From: a virus
Virus record (IMG/VR): IMGVR_UViG_3300046170_000347
Location: 1 to 64,000 of that record
Strand: one strand, 5' to 3'
Length of the DNA: 64,000 bases
Both the position numbers and the translations under genes were made by a program. This document shows, in pieces, positions 51,712-60,964 of the stretch (the first letter of the stretch is position 1; every line of letters begins with the position of its first letter). Under the pieces are notes generated by a model. It saw only the letters and a list, made by a program, of their open reading frames with translations, was not told the origin of the DNA and did no database searches.

Positions 51712-54093
51712 TTACATAAAAGCGTTAACGTCTTCTTGTTGTTCAAAGTTTATTGGTAAGCCATCATTTTTACGCTGACTTATCATTTCACTTTGCTGCG
51801 TACCTTCCATCTTTATACGCTGATCTTTTCTATTTTCTTTTTCTTGATTACTTTGATTGTTAGATTGACCCTGCATTTGAGCTAATCTTAAATCAAATTG
51901 ATGCTGTATTTGCATTTTTTGTTGATCAAGCTTAGCCTGAACTTCCATTTTTTGTATTTCCATTTGTGTTCTAGCCTGTTCATACTGAACCTTAGAGCCA
52001 CTAATAGCCTCTTGTTTTTGTACTTCGGCCATTGCTGTTTTCTCAGCAGTAGAAGCTTGCGCATCTGCTTGAGCTTGTATGTTAGACTGTTGAACTTGAA
52101 TATCTCTAGCTTCTTTTATCTTACGCTTAACTTTAAGCATTTGATTAGCTAGTTTAATATTTTTTATTTGTCTAACGTCTATAGCATCATCTAGTTGTAT
52201 ACCGCCATTTTGTAAGGCAACTTGTATATTTTGCTCTAGCTTAGCCTCTTCTTCTTCGTCTGGTTCTAGTTCTAAGAATATGCCAAAATCGTGAAGATTT
52301 AAATTTACTATTTCTTGAAGCGTTTTAACATTAAAGTTGGATATAGAATTTTTTAAAGATTCAGCTGTCAAAGGAAACGCTAAAGCATCTGCTACTTTTA
52401 AAGATATATTTTCAGCCATTCTAAGAGTTAAATATAAACTAGCTTGATTTATATGTTTTGTAGCGGTGTTAGAAGCGTTAGCGGCTAGTTTCTGTAAACC
52501 TACTAATGTGTTTCTGTCTGGCAAACTACCATCTCTTGCTTCGTTTAGCCCTGTTACATCTCGTATCATTTGTAAATAGTATTGATACGTTGTAATTAAG
52601 CTTTGAATTTTTGCGCCACCATTACTACTCTGCAACTCTTGAATTGGTACTTTACCTCTATTGATTTCACCATCTTGAGTAAGTGATCTACCTACAATAG
52701 AACCTGTTTGAAAATACATGTTTAAAGCTTCTGCTGGATTGTAGTTAGTTCCATTACCAAGATCAACTTCAGCTAGTCCGTCCATGTCTAAGTAAACACC
52801 ATCTGGCACCATGCGAGATAATACTTGTTGCAATTTTAAATGCGTGAGTTGTATCATGTCTGCAAAACCTACACATTTACTAACTAAAGATTCTATTCTA
52901 CCTTTGTATATTCTGGGTGCACAAATAGAATAATTCATTTCAACTTTTGTAGTGTCAGACATAGGTCTTGACATATTCTTTGCTAATTCCCACTTTAGCA
53001 TTGTGTCTGTTCCTAAAACTTTAGCTCCGCTATACAAGACCTCTATAGATCTTGAAACTCTTTCAAACATATCATTTTCAGGCGGATTAAAAGTATCAGG
53101 CTTTTCAATAGCTTTCATTAATCCTTGATCTGTTTGTTTTATTTTAAAAACTTGATCATTATATGTTTTGTAATCAAAGTACAAAACCTGTACAGTGTTT
53201 TCATCATATCCACCCCAACCAGTTATATACTGTCTATTGCCTGGCATTTTCTGTATACGCTCTAATTCTTTTTCAGATATATTTGGAAATTCTTTTTTAA
53301 GCTCTGGTATAGTTATAGATTTTATTTCACCAACATAATATATGTCTTCAAAGTTTGGATCTTCTGTGTAAGAATAAACTAAATAAGCTGGATCTACGTA
53401 GTCCACTTTAATACCATTAGACGTATTAAAGTTGGTTTTACACGCGGCAATACCTATAGTAACTAGATCCATATTTAATCTACGTCTAGTAAGATTGTAC
53501 TTATTTTGAGCCATTACCGTAGATATAGCTTCTTCTTCAGCTATTTCAATAGCTTGCTTATACTTTAACTGCATGTGAAGTTGAAGCTCTTCTTCTGATT
53601 CCGGTATTAAAGAAGGATCTGCTGTTTGATATAAATCAATGCCTAGAGTATTTTTAATATTTTCTATATACTCTTTAGATATCATGTCTTCATATATCTT
53701 AGAAGCATATTCAGTTCTTTTTTTAACAGACTCAGGATCTTGAGCGTAAGCCTTTACTTCGTATGCTTTTTGTGATATACCGTTAACTACTATATCAACA
53801 AACTTAGACAAAATAGGTACTGGTTTCCAGTCTAAGTTAAGATAAGACAAATCACCGTTTATAGACAATTCATCTTTATATTTTTGTATAGGTTGCTCGC
53901 CCCTAGCATATAATCTCAAAGAGTGGTAATTATTCCAGTTTGTTAAATACCTATTACCATTAGTTCTACCAGATTTAAACCACTCGTATTCAATAGCCAT
54001 TGCAACCTGACTACCATATTCTATGGTACTTTTTTCAGCATTGCTAACGACTTGACTAGGAAACGCGCTATTTGAATTAGTATATATATTCAT
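51712..54093 (-). CDS. Portal protein
   Basis: 793 aa. N-terminal region with WNNYHSLRLYARGEQPIQKYK and DLSYLNLDWKPVPILSKFVDIVVNG, a large alpha/beta core, and a Gln/Ala/Lys-rich C-terminal coiled coil (QASTAEKTAMAEVQKQEAI). This is the form found in Bacteroidetes and crAss-like podoviruses. The start overlaps the terminase stop by 1 nt. Forms the dodecameric DNA gateway. Confidence 0.8.
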   Translation of the reverse strand: MNIYTNSNSAFPSQVVSNAEKSTIEYGSQVAMAIEYEWFKSGRTNGNRYLTNWNNYHSLRLYARGEQPIQKYKDELSINGDLSYLNLDWKPVPILSKFVDIVVNGISQKAYEVKAYAQDPESVKKRTEYASKIYEDMISKEYIENIKNTLGIDLYQTADPSLIPESEEELQLHMQLKYKQAIEIAEEEAISTVMAQNKYNLTRRRLNMDLVTIGIAACKTNFNTSNGIKVDYVDPAYLVYSYTEDPNFEDIYYVGEIKSITIPELKKEFPNISEKELERIQKMPGNRQYITGWGGYDENTVQVLYFDYKTYNDQVFKIKQTDQGLMKAIEKPDTFNPPENDMFERVSRSIEVLYSGAKVLGTDTMLKWELAKNMSRPMSDTTKVEMNYSICAPRIYKGRIESLVSKCVGFADMIQLTHLKLQQVLSRMVPDGVYLDMDGLAEVDLGNGTNYNPAEALNMYFQTGSIVGRSLTQDGEINRGKVPIQELQSSNGGAKIQSLITTYQYYLQMIRDVTGLNEARDGSLPDRNTLVGLQKLAANASNTATKHINQASLYLTLRMAENISLKVADALAFPLTAESLKNSISNFNVKTLQEIVNLNLHDFGIFLELEPDEEEEAKLEQNIQVALQNGGIQLDDAIDVRQIKNIKLANQMLKVKRKIKEARDIQVQQSNIQAQADAQASTAEKTAMAEVQKQEAISGSKVQYEQARTQMEIQKMEVQAKLDQQKMQIQHQFDLRLAQMQGQSNNQSNQEKENRKDQRIKMEGTQQSEMISQRKNDGLPINFEQQEDVNAFM

Positions 54094-56303
54094 TAATTTA
54101 TTATTTTTGATATAGTACCTTTATTGTCGTATCTTTTTATTCCAAGATCAACTGGTTCTAACTTAATTTTATTAACTGGAGAATACCTATGCTTGTTACA
54201 AGCCATTAGAGCTAGACCAGAACTTATAGAAGCATCATGTTTTGTTCTATTATTTATGTTAAATTTAGCCCAATCTTCTAGCGTTTGTTGAAAATACATA
54301 TTACCATACCCAGACTCTTTTAAGCCTACAAATGTTTCTATGTAAGTTTCAATAGCAGAAGCGTGAGCTTGCTTTATATCTTCACTTGAATTTGGTATAC
54401 CGCCTAACTCTCTTTCTGTTATAGATAATTTACTGTATTTTTTATCAGGTCTATTCATGCAGAAACCTCTATAACCTCTTTTTTTAAAATAATAAAGTAT
54501 TCTAGGTTTATTGTTTTCTATTAAAATAGGCATACCGTAAAAAGCACAAGCCATAAGTACATCTTCAAAAAATATTTCAGCTGTTTGAGGTCTAGCTATA
54601 TACTCTAAAAAAAATTGATTTAAAGGCGCGTCTTCCATAGAAAACTTAGTAAGGCCATGCAAAGAACCTTTTGAACCTCTTTTATCTACCGTGCCTGAGA
54701 TATCATATGGGTCACAACCAAAAGCGCCTATATGTTCATTGCCTGGAAAATAAGAATTATTTTTTCTATATTTTTTATTTTGCAAATGTGCTGGTGGAAC
54801 CCAACTAATTTTAAATCTTCCGCTGTTGTTGGGAACAAAAATAACATTAGTATCTTTCTCAGAGTTCTGCCATTGAAAACTTCCCTGCGTTATGTTGAGC
54901 GAGTTTTTTAAATCTTCATTGAAATCTATTTGTTCGTAGATTTTAGTTAAATTAAAAAGAGACTCTTTAGATTCATCTCTAAAAGCATGCTTGGTTGTTC
55001 TTGGAAATTGCCTGTAAAATTCATTTAAAGCGTCTTGATCTTGCTTTAATCCAGCCACTTCGTTGTCCCAATACTCTATAACACCTTGCTCAATTGTCTC
55101 GCCTTGCGGTCCGCTAATTTTTCTGCCTGGGGTGTCGAATACAGGTAGGCCATAAGAATCGATGTATCCTTCGTAATTCCATTCCATAGGTATGAACAAG
55201 CTATATAGTCCAGAGCGAGTTTGTCCATTTGCATTTCTTTGAGTAACGTCTGAGTCATTATATAATTTTTTAAAATTATCACCGCCTTTGTCTAATGAGT
55301 TGCTAGTTGAACCCATCATACATTTACCTATAATTCTACTACCTAATCGTAAACAGGTTTTCGTGACACGCCAGTTGTTGAGGATGTTCGTCGGGCGCTC
55401 CCATTTACCGCTTTCATCGTGGACGAGTAGTTTGAGTTTCTCACCGTCGTACGAGTTGTCACCGGTATTCTTCCAGTCGATCGTGGTGTCGAGGCCGTCG
55501 AGCTCACGTAACGTCTCGTTGGTCTCGAGTTTCTTACGGGTGAATTTACTGGCTGGTACGCGATAGGCAAGCTCTGTCTTTGGTCTGTCCATACCGTCCT
55601 GTATTGGTTTGAAAAAGAAGGGGTAATTAACCGATATCGGTACCACCTTGTCTGTAAACATCTTCTTCGCATCAGGTCCAGACTTTGATAGTATTCCAAA
55701 CCTAGAGTCGCTTGATATGGTTGCCATATTAACGCACTCCCCGGACGCCATAAATGAGAATCCAGATCGTCTATTTTTAAGATAGCACATTCCGTAAGAC
55801 CTGTGATCGGCCTTACAAGCTTCCCAGAATATGTAGAATAATCTGTTTGACTCGCGGAAGTCAGGTTGACCGACATCAATTTTACTCCACTGCAAGTACA
55901 TATAGTGAGTACCAGTAATGTAAGTAGCCAGACCCTTATTATAGAACCAAAAGCCTTGTTCTCTTTTATTAAATTCACTATCGATGTAATCATACCATTT
56001 TTCTTTAAAGTCCAATGGGTATTCCTCCCAATCAAATACAGACTTTATTTTTTTCAATACTTTAGGATACTCAGAATATTCCCATGTGTTTGAATCAAAT
56101 TTTTCTACGTTAAACTTTTCAGGTAAAGCTATTTTTAAGTTCTGTATTTCATATACTTCACCTATTTTACCTGTCTTAGATATAACAACTATGTCGTGTT
56201 CTTTGTTATATCCATACTCCCATTTTTTATACCTATTAGTTCTTTTTAAAACTTTAGGCTTTATGTGGTCTTTTAAAACTTTATATAAACTTTGCTCGTA
56301 CAT
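54093..56303 (-). CDS. terL: Terminase large subunit
   Basis: Packaging ATPase and nuclease, 736 aa. The ATPase site is atypical: KNRRSGFSFMASGE replaces the usual Walker A, and Walker B is KLLVHDESGKW. The nuclease domain begins with IGAFGCDPYD (first Asp) and has ...DVLMACAFYG and a distal DASISSGLALMA. It is longer than lambda-type TerL, as in related marine phages. Followed by the portal with a 1-nt overlap. Confidence 0.85.
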   Translation of the reverse strand: MYEQSLYKVLKDHIKPKVLKRTNRYKKWEYGYNKEHDIVVISKTGKIGEVYEIQNLKIALPEKFNVEKFDSNTWEYSEYPKVLKKIKSVFDWEEYPLDFKEKWYDYIDSEFNKREQGFWFYNKGLATYITGTHYMYLQWSKIDVGQPDFRESNRLFYIFWEACKADHRSYGMCYLKNRRSGFSFMASGECVNMATISSDSRFGILSKSGPDAKKMFTDKVVPISVNYPFFFKPIQDGMDRPKTELAYRVPASKFTRKKLETNETLRELDGLDTTIDWKNTGDNSYDGEKLKLLVHDESGKWERPTNILNNWRVTKTCLRLGSRIIGKCMMGSTSNSLDKGGDNFKKLYNDSDVTQRNANGQTRSGLYSLFIPMEWNYEGYIDSYGLPVFDTPGRKISGPQGETIEQGVIEYWDNEVAGLKQDQDALNEFYRQFPRTTKHAFRDESKESLFNLTKIYEQIDFNEDLKNSLNITQGSFQWQNSEKDTNVIFVPNNSGRFKISWVPPAHLQNKKYRKNNSYFPGNEHIGAFGCDPYDISGTVDKRGSKGSLHGLTKFSMEDAPLNQFFLEYIARPQTAEIFFEDVLMACAFYGMPILIENNKPRILYYFKKRGYRGFCMNRPDKKYSKLSITERELGGIPNSSEDIKQAHASAIETYIETFVGLKESGYGNMYFQQTLEDWAKFNINNRTKHDASISSGLALMACNKHRYSPVNKIKLEPVDLGIKRYDNKGTISKIIN

Positions 56304-56575
56304 TATGTTGATCTGCCTTCTGCAAAACCTTTAAAAGTTCTTTCTTTAACTTCTTTAGGTTTTTCGTTTAATAAGTTTTCTTCTTCTTCAATGCGATTAA
56401 GTATTTCAAAGGCATCGAATATAGCTAGCTTTTTTGTAGCCGCTGCGTTCTTAAGTCTGTCAGCTGATATGTCATCGTCTGAATCAACAATAGCTTCTTT
56501 AGCTACCTTAATTAACTCCTCAACTGCTCTCTGCCCAGCTTGGATTATATTCTTCTTCGTTTCCTTGGTGTTCAT
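56303..56575 (-). CDS. Terminase small-subunit candidate, 90 aa
   Basis: All-helical acidic protein (QRAVEELIKVAKEAIVDSDD, then EENLLNEKPKEVKERTF), ending 1 nt from the TerL start. Size and place fit a small terminase, though no helix-turn-helix is evident. I recall similar short helical proteins before TerL in flavobacterial phages. Confidence 0.55.
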   Translation of the reverse strand: MNTKETKKNIIQAGQRAVEELIKVAKEAIVDSDDDISADRLKNAAATKKLAIFDAFEILNRIEEEENLLNEKPKEVKERTFKGFAEGRST

Positions 56576-57125
56576 ACTTAATTACAATATCATTAGATTT
56601 CATACAGTAAAGTCTTTTCCCTTCAACTAAAAACTCCCATTCACCGTTAGGCGTATAGCCGACTAGGTCTCCTGGGTTTATTTTTAGCGCTTCTAAGGAC
56701 TTATTACCATATTTTAATATACCAATAAGTTCACGCTCTTTATCAAGCGTTAGATAATCATTACTTTTTATAGGTGTTATAAAACATCTGTCACCAACAG
56801 TGTTCCAACCTTTTTTATTTCTATATAAATAAACCTGGTCAAGGTTACAGAAATACAAATCATTTTCAAAATAAGATCTGCTTTTCTTTTTTTTACCTTT
56901 CATATCGTAAAAGGTTCTAAACACGTTTTGGTGTATAACTACTTTATCACCTTTTTTTATACCAGATTTAAAAGCTAATGGTGTTTCAATAACTTCAGCT
57001 AATCGGTTTACAAATTTCCAGTTTTCAATTTTAGTATTGACAACTATATCTTTACCTGCTATCTCGACTGTGTTCTTGTATTTGTCACCGATAGGCTTTA
57101 CAATAAAATCGTACAAGCTCTTCAT
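56520..57125 (-). CDS. Hypothetical protein with duplicated GroES/OB-like segments, 201 aa
   Basis: MKSLYDFIVKPIGDKYKNTV..., beta-rich. It contains FKSGIKKGDKVVIHQNVFRTFYD and a second NPGDLVGYTPNGEWEFLVEGKRLY, followed by MKSNDIVIKYE. These G-D-x-V plus (L/Y)YCMKSNDI patterns are like GroES barrels (GDxVLF ... y.ivrexDI), repeated twice. A capsid-folding co-chaperonin mimic is worth testing. Overlaps the next gene by 56 nt. Confidence 0.6.
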   Translation of the reverse strand: MKSLYDFIVKPIGDKYKNTVEIAGKDIVVNTKIENWKFVNRLAEVIETPLAFKSGIKKGDKVVIHQNVFRTFYDMKGKKKKSRSYFENDLYFCNLDQVYLYRNKKGWNTVGDRCFITPIKSNDYLTLDKERELIGILKYGNKSLEALKINPGDLVGYTPNGEWEFLVEGKRLYCMKSNDIVIKYEHQGNEEEYNPSWAESS

Positions 57126-57352
57126 TAGTACTCTAAATCATACTCAACAGATACAGCCATGTTAGAATTAAATTTCTTCCACGGCAATACTTCATCGTTT
57201 TTCTTTATATGAATATTATAAGATCCATCAGCTTCACTAAATAAAATGTAAGCTATTTCGTGACCTCCGTAAACTTGCTGACCTACAGAGTAATGCATAG
57301 CGTCGTTTTTATAATCAGAACCTATACTGATTTTTCTTATAACAGAATCCAT
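57125..57352 (-). CDS. Small beta protein, 75 aa
   Basis: MDSVIRKISIGSDYKNDAMH... with YSVGQQVYGGHEIAYILF, a small sheet also recalled in other phages (I..GsDyk.am.Y.vGq..y). No catalytic residues. Single-base junctions with neighbours. Confidence 0.6.
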   Translation of the reverse strand: MDSVIRKISIGSDYKNDAMHYSVGQQVYGGHEIAYILFSEADGSYNIHIKKNDEVLPWKKFNSNMAVSVEYDLEY

Positions 57353-57585
57353 TATGCTTCTTCAGTTATTTCAGTATATTCACCAGTTTCAAGGTCAATA
57401 GATATTTTACCGTAAGCTTCTTCTAAAGTTTTCTTTTCTTTAGCTAAGCTTTCGTTTACTTCTGCAACTTTGTGCAATAAAGCGTGTTTCTGTGTTTCTA
57501 AAATACCTATTTCAGAAATCACTTTATCTAAGTCTTTTTTAATAGAAGTTACAGCTTCTAATTCTTCTTGTTTAATTTTTGCCAT
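57352..57585 (-). CDS. Coiled-coil small protein, 77 aa
   Basis: Heptad-rich helix over residues 5-60 (LEAVTSIKKDLDKVISEIGI, then LAKEKKTLEEAYGKI) and a short beta tail DLETGEYTEIT. Such short coiled coils precede terminase genes in many Bacteroidetes phages as I recall. Role unknown. Confidence 0.6.
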   Translation of the reverse strand: MAKIKQEELEAVTSIKKDLDKVISEIGILETQKHALLHKVAEVNESLAKEKKTLEEAYGKISIDLETGEYTEITEEA

Positions 57586-57636
57586 TTGATTTAATTTAAT
57601 TTAATTGTTATATTTATATAGTTACTTGTATATAAG

Positions 57637-58197
57637 TTATTTACCTGCAATTATGTCAGTAACGGTTGTTGAATCAGATAAAACATAATCTACAACCACC
57701 GGAAACCACTCTCCTTGTGGTGGATTTACAAAAATCTGAGCTTGAGCGATGCCAGGTAATCCAGGTGACGCTACAACTCTAAACACTGCGTTTTGAGCAG
57801 TAGGGCTTTGATTCACAGTTACTGTATCTCCATTTTTATATCCTGTTCCAGGATCATTTATTGTAATAGATGTTATAACTTGAGTAACCGTGTCAGCAAC
57901 TATGTCTACTTTCAAACCAGAAGAACCAGTGCTTCCACCTAAAGTAGGTACTGCTGTCGCTGTTGTGTATCCTGAACCCATAGATCCAGCAACACCTATT
58001 GACGATAATCCTGTTACAACACTTGGCCCTACTCTTCCAGCTGGAATTACCTGAATACTACTACCAGGCGGGGTTGATCCTATGTATAATACGGAACCAT
58101 TTAAAGAATCTGCCGCCGTTAAAGATGCTGCAGCCACAGGCGATACGGGCTGTATGTCATTTGTTATAAAATCAGGTTGATTTGCGTATTGTCCCAT
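57637..58197 (-). CDS. Virion surface-like protein, 186 aa
   Basis: Gly/Ser/Val-rich beta protein. GSGYTTATAVPTLGGSTG and ITSITINDPGTGYKNGDTVT form two strands-and-turns modules, the same GxGYxxGD module as in the 332-aa connector-like protein. C-terminal domain ends VVDYVLSDSTTVTDI. Possibly a head decoration or tail protein. Confidence 0.6.
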   Translation of the reverse strand: MGQYANQPDFITNDIQPVSPVAAASLTAADSLNGSVLYIGSTPPGSSIQVIPAGRVGPSVVTGLSSIGVAGSMGSGYTTATAVPTLGGSTGSSGLKVDIVADTVTQVITSITINDPGTGYKNGDTVTVNQSPTAQNAVFRVVASPGLPGIAQAQIFVNPPQGEWFPVVVDYVLSDSTTVTDIIAGK

Positions 58198-58199
58198 TT

Positions 58200-58598
58200 T
58201 TATTTATTTTTTATAATTTGTTTTGTTTTTTCCCAGCTACGACCTACAAAATATGCACCGTATACTGTTACTAATAATGTTTGAAATATTGGTATATATT
58301 CTTCAGCTATTTTAAACTGACCTATGTTGCCATCAAAAAAAGCACAAGCAGTGAATATAACTGTCAAGTATATAAGCACCATTGGTCTTATGTTTTTAGA
58401 TAGTTTACTATCTGATGTCATATCAGCAGCCCAACGAGCACTTACTTGTTCTTGTGCTTCAGTGTCGGCTTTTTGTAGTATTTCTGTTATTAATCTTTGT
58501 GCTTCTAGCTTTTCTTCTTTAGTAGTTGTTAAGTTGTCTAAAACTTCACCAACTTCTTTTATCACATTGCCAGTAAGCCATTGCCATAATTTTTTCAT
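58200..58598 (-). CDS. Three-helix GTA-type holin, 132 aa
   Basis: Helical N-terminus with TTTKEEKLEAQRLITEILQK, then RWAADMTSDSKLSKNIRPMV and two or three hydrophobic helices (LIYLTVIFTACAFFDG, FQTLLVTVYGAYFVG). This pattern (RW..DM.SDS.LSKN.RP) is that of the GTA holin 3TM family. It would release the endolysin. It lies far from the M15 endolysin, which is unusual for a lysis cassette. Confidence 0.75.
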   Translation of the reverse strand: MKKLWQWLTGNVIKEVGEVLDNLTTTKEEKLEAQRLITEILQKADTEAQEQVSARWAADMTSDSKLSKNIRPMVLIYLTVIFTACAFFDGNIGQFKIAEEYIPIFQTLLVTVYGAYFVGRSWEKTKQIIKNK

Positions 58599-58601
58599 AT
58601 T

Positions 58602-59624
58602 TTAATCGTCAAAATAACCAGTGTCAACGCTTGTGTTAGCAGAGGTAACAACCTTGCCGGTTCTGCCTCCTCCAGTTTTATCACCGTCTAGCATTCTACT
58701 GTATAAAGTATCGTAAGATTCGTTATACCTTTGCTCCATTTCTGGCGTTGCAAATTTTCCAGATTTAGCAACAGCTCTTTGCTTGTTAGCTAATGCTAGT
58801 GCAGCTAGTTTTTCTTGTTCTAATCTAGCAGGATCATTGTGAGTTGAAAAGTTTTCTCTAGCAGTCGCTATAGCGTCTTTATAGTTTTTGTTTATATAAC
58901 CCATTCCATAGTTTTGACCTAAATCAAAATCATTTTTATTTATTATACCAAGAACTTTACCTTGCTCTGCTTGCCTGTTTCTTGTATCAGTGTCTACAAG
59001 TCCCGCAGAACCACCTTGGTTATATTGCCCATCAATTTTTCTAACAGGCATAACACCAGCGGCTTCATTATCTCGCATTCTTTGTATAATGTTTTTTGAT
59101 TTACGTTGATTATCACTAAAATCATAGTTTTGACTATAACCTTTTGCGCTAAAATCGCTAGCAGTACCCATACCACTTACAATACCTTGATATTCTTTTT
59201 TAGGTGGTGGTGGAGTATCATCTGGTTTAAAACTAGTTTCAATTCTATCGCGCTCGTCGAAATCTCCAATAAACTGGTCTGCAAAATCCGGGTGAATAAT
59301 GTCAGCTTCGACTAAAACACTCCCTGGAACTCCTTTAAATCTCTTTTTTATACCTTCTAGGTATATATCGTCGGGTTCGGTAGTTGGTGTTGGATTTTCG
59401 ACAGTTGGAATATCTATATCAAAATCTGCTCTTTCTCTTATATTAGTATCAGTAAAAGTACCTGGTATATTGTTTTCTTTACCTCTTCTAGTTGTTACAT
59501 TTCTACTTATTTCTCTATAATCGGTATCTTTAAAACCAGTTCCTCCTTCGCTCTTAATGTGCTCTGTAGGATCACCGTGAAAAAGAAACGCAGAGTTTCC
59601 AGTGTGTTTTAATTTAAATGCCAT
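58602..59624 (-). CDS. Hypothetical virion-cluster protein, 340 aa
   Basis: MAFKLKHTGNSAFLFHGDPT... low-complexity, hydrophilic, Asp/Asn/Arg/Tyr-rich and likely disordered. Contains FDFS/QNYGMGYINKNYKD-type segments and no enzymatic motif. Its MAFKL start matches the neighbouring HExxH protein, hinting at a common N-terminal signal. Confidence 0.55.
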   Translation of the reverse strand: MAFKLKHTGNSAFLFHGDPTEHIKSEGGTGFKDTDYREISRNVTTRRGKENNIPGTFTDTNIRERADFDIDIPTVENPTPTTEPDDIYLEGIKKRFKGVPGSVLVEADIIHPDFADQFIGDFDERDRIETSFKPDDTPPPPKKEYQGIVSGMGTASDFSAKGYSQNYDFSDNQRKSKNIIQRMRDNEAAGVMPVRKIDGQYNQGGSAGLVDTDTRNRQAEQGKVLGIINKNDFDLGQNYGMGYINKNYKDAIATARENFSTHNDPARLEQEKLAALALANKQRAVAKSGKFATPEMEQRYNESYDTLYSRMLDGDKTGGGRTGKVVTSANTSVDTGYFDD

Positions 59625-59634
59625 AGTTTATTTT

Positions 59635-60003
59635 TTATTTTTTCATGTCATTGGCTCCTTCGCCGTCTACTGCAAACTCAGGTACCATTTTTCCGTCTGG
59701 TCCTTTTACCATAGGCATTTTCTTCTGCGCAGGTGAGTGACCCATCTTCATTGCTGATTTTTGAGCTGTTTCGTCAATAACATCGCCACCGTATTTTATA
59801 TCAGGATTACTACCTAATCTAGAGTGGTGAGCGTGTTTAGACATCCAAGATCCTTTCATTTGAGCTGGACTGTGATTCATTTTATTTGGGCTATAGTTCA
59901 TTTCTGCTGGGCTGTGACCCATCTCGGCAGGGCTATGCCCCATTTCAGGTCCTCCTTTTTTATTTTTTCCGGCGTCAGGGCCGTATCCAAATCCTTTAGG
60001 CAT
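59635..60003 (-). CDS. Repeat protein with MGHSPAEM units, 122 aa
   Basis: At residues ~20-50 the units MGHSPAEM, MGHSPAEM, MNYSPNKM and MNHSPAQM follow in tandem (7-residue period), and a further MGHSPAQ occurs near residue 87. His/Met/Ser/Pro content suggests metal binding or a structural spacer. Also has HAHHSRLG. The SP element echoes the SPF/SPL N-termini of sister proteins. Function unknown. Confidence 0.6.
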   Translation of the reverse strand: MPKGFGYGPDAGKNKKGGPEMGHSPAEMGHSPAEMNYSPNKMNHSPAQMKGSWMSKHAHHSRLGSNPDIKYGGDVIDETAQKSAMKMGHSPAQKKMPMVKGPDGKMVPEFAVDGEGANDMKK

Positions 60004-60014
60004 AATATTAGTTT

Positions 60015-60329
60015 TTATGAATTTTTATAAGCCTCATCTTCCCAAGGTAACTTAGCATTACCTTCGTCCATTTTAGCTCGTGAATATTTTTTACCTTTCC
60101 AGTACACGTAATCATCATCATAATCAAGATCACCATTTTTCATTTGATCTATGTGAACCATTTCGTGATCTATAACATCTTGTGTTCTAGAAGGGCAAAC
60201 ATCTTTGTTTATTATAATAGTTAAATTGTTATTAGCTTTACCCATAACATCGTCTTCCATGCTTACGTGGTAAACCGGAGTACTCATTACTTTTTTATCG
60301 TACGGAGAGTTTGTTAATTTAAAAGCCAT
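60015..60329 (-). CDS. HExxH small metalloprotease-like protein, 104 aa
   Basis: Core VIDHEMVHIDQMKNGD is a classic zincin helix (HExxH), followed by DYDDDYVYWKGKKYSRAKMD and ending LPWEDEAY. The family of ~100-aa minimal zincins is common in phages of marine bacteria; some may be inactive. N-terminus MAFKLTNSPYDKK shares the SPY/SPF element. Possible virion or host-wall protease. Confidence 0.7.
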   Translation of the reverse strand: MAFKLTNSPYDKKVMSTPVYHVSMEDDVMGKANNNLTIIINKDVCPSRTQDVIDHEMVHIDQMKNGDLDYDDDYVYWKGKKYSRAKMDEGNAKLPWEDEAYKNS

Positions 60330-60333
60330 ATGG

Positions 60334-60486
60334 TTATTTGTATGGAAACATTTTATTTAATGCTCCTTTTCTGGCTTCACAACCGCAAGGGATGTTTAAC
60401 CCCTTGCTAATTGTGTCTACCATTTTTTTGATACCAGTGGCTTTTGTAAACTTTTCTATGTCGTCTCCTAAACCTGTTGATCTCAT
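60334..60486 (-). CDS. Small conserved phage protein, 50 aa
   Basis: MRSTGLGDDIEKFTKATGIK, then NIPCGCEARKGALNKMFPYK. The GLGDxIxxxTKATGIKxxVD and C-G-C...LN..FPY blocks are a short family I recall as widespread in flavobacterial and other marine phages, of unknown function. Two Cys could bind metal. Confidence 0.75.
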   Translation of the reverse strand: MRSTGLGDDIEKFTKATGIKKMVDTISKGLNIPCGCEARKGALNKMFPYK

Positions 60487-60488
60487 AA

Positions 60489-60899
60489 TTACGCGCTGTA
60501 TGTACAGGTTTTAAACTGATTGTATATAGCTGGTTGTGTAACTAAAATACTACCTTTTTGACCTGATTGAGCAGCTGGTGCTTGCAATACAGTTACTGGT
60601 GGTACTAAAGTTGAAACAACTCCTCCTGGATTTGCTACTAAAGCAGCGTTTACAGCGTCAGCTAATTGCTTCTCTCTAGTTGCAGCTGTAAATCCTGTAG
60701 AACCATCTACTGGAGCATCAACAACAATTGCATATGTTCCTGGAGTTCCGCTGTTCATGGTTATGGTTGCAGTTGTTATAGCTGATGAAGTAGCGCCTGA
60801 TGATGCTACACCAACTCCTGCTATACCATCTATTGGTATTAATGTTTCAATGCCGTCACCTTCTACAGGTCCTGCTTTTACTTTTAAAAATTTTGCCAT
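60489..60899 (-). CDS. Ala/Val/Thr-rich structural protein, 136 aa
   Basis: MAKFLKVKAGPVEGDGIETL..., beta-rich with no charge clusters, one Cys near the end (YNQFKTCTYSA). Resembles small head-decoration or tail-tube proteins in composition. Ends 3 bp before the 50-aa gene. Confidence 0.55.
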   Translation of the reverse strand: MAKFLKVKAGPVEGDGIETLIPIDGIAGVGVASSGATSSAITTATITMNSGTPGTYAIVVDAPVDGSTGFTAATREKQLADAVNAALVANPGGVVSTLVPPVTVLQAPAAQSGQKGSILVTQPAIYNQFKTCTYSA

Positions 60900-60964
60900 T
60901 TTTGTTAGTGTTAATGTTAGTGTTAGTGTTATTTGTTTGACTGGGTTTTACAGATCCCTACTGT

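Noticed and set aside
55343-56035. Leftward 230-aa ORF overlapping the terminase in another frame
   Set aside because: Shadow of the terminase gene; Ser/Arg/Thr-rich with no family resemblance.
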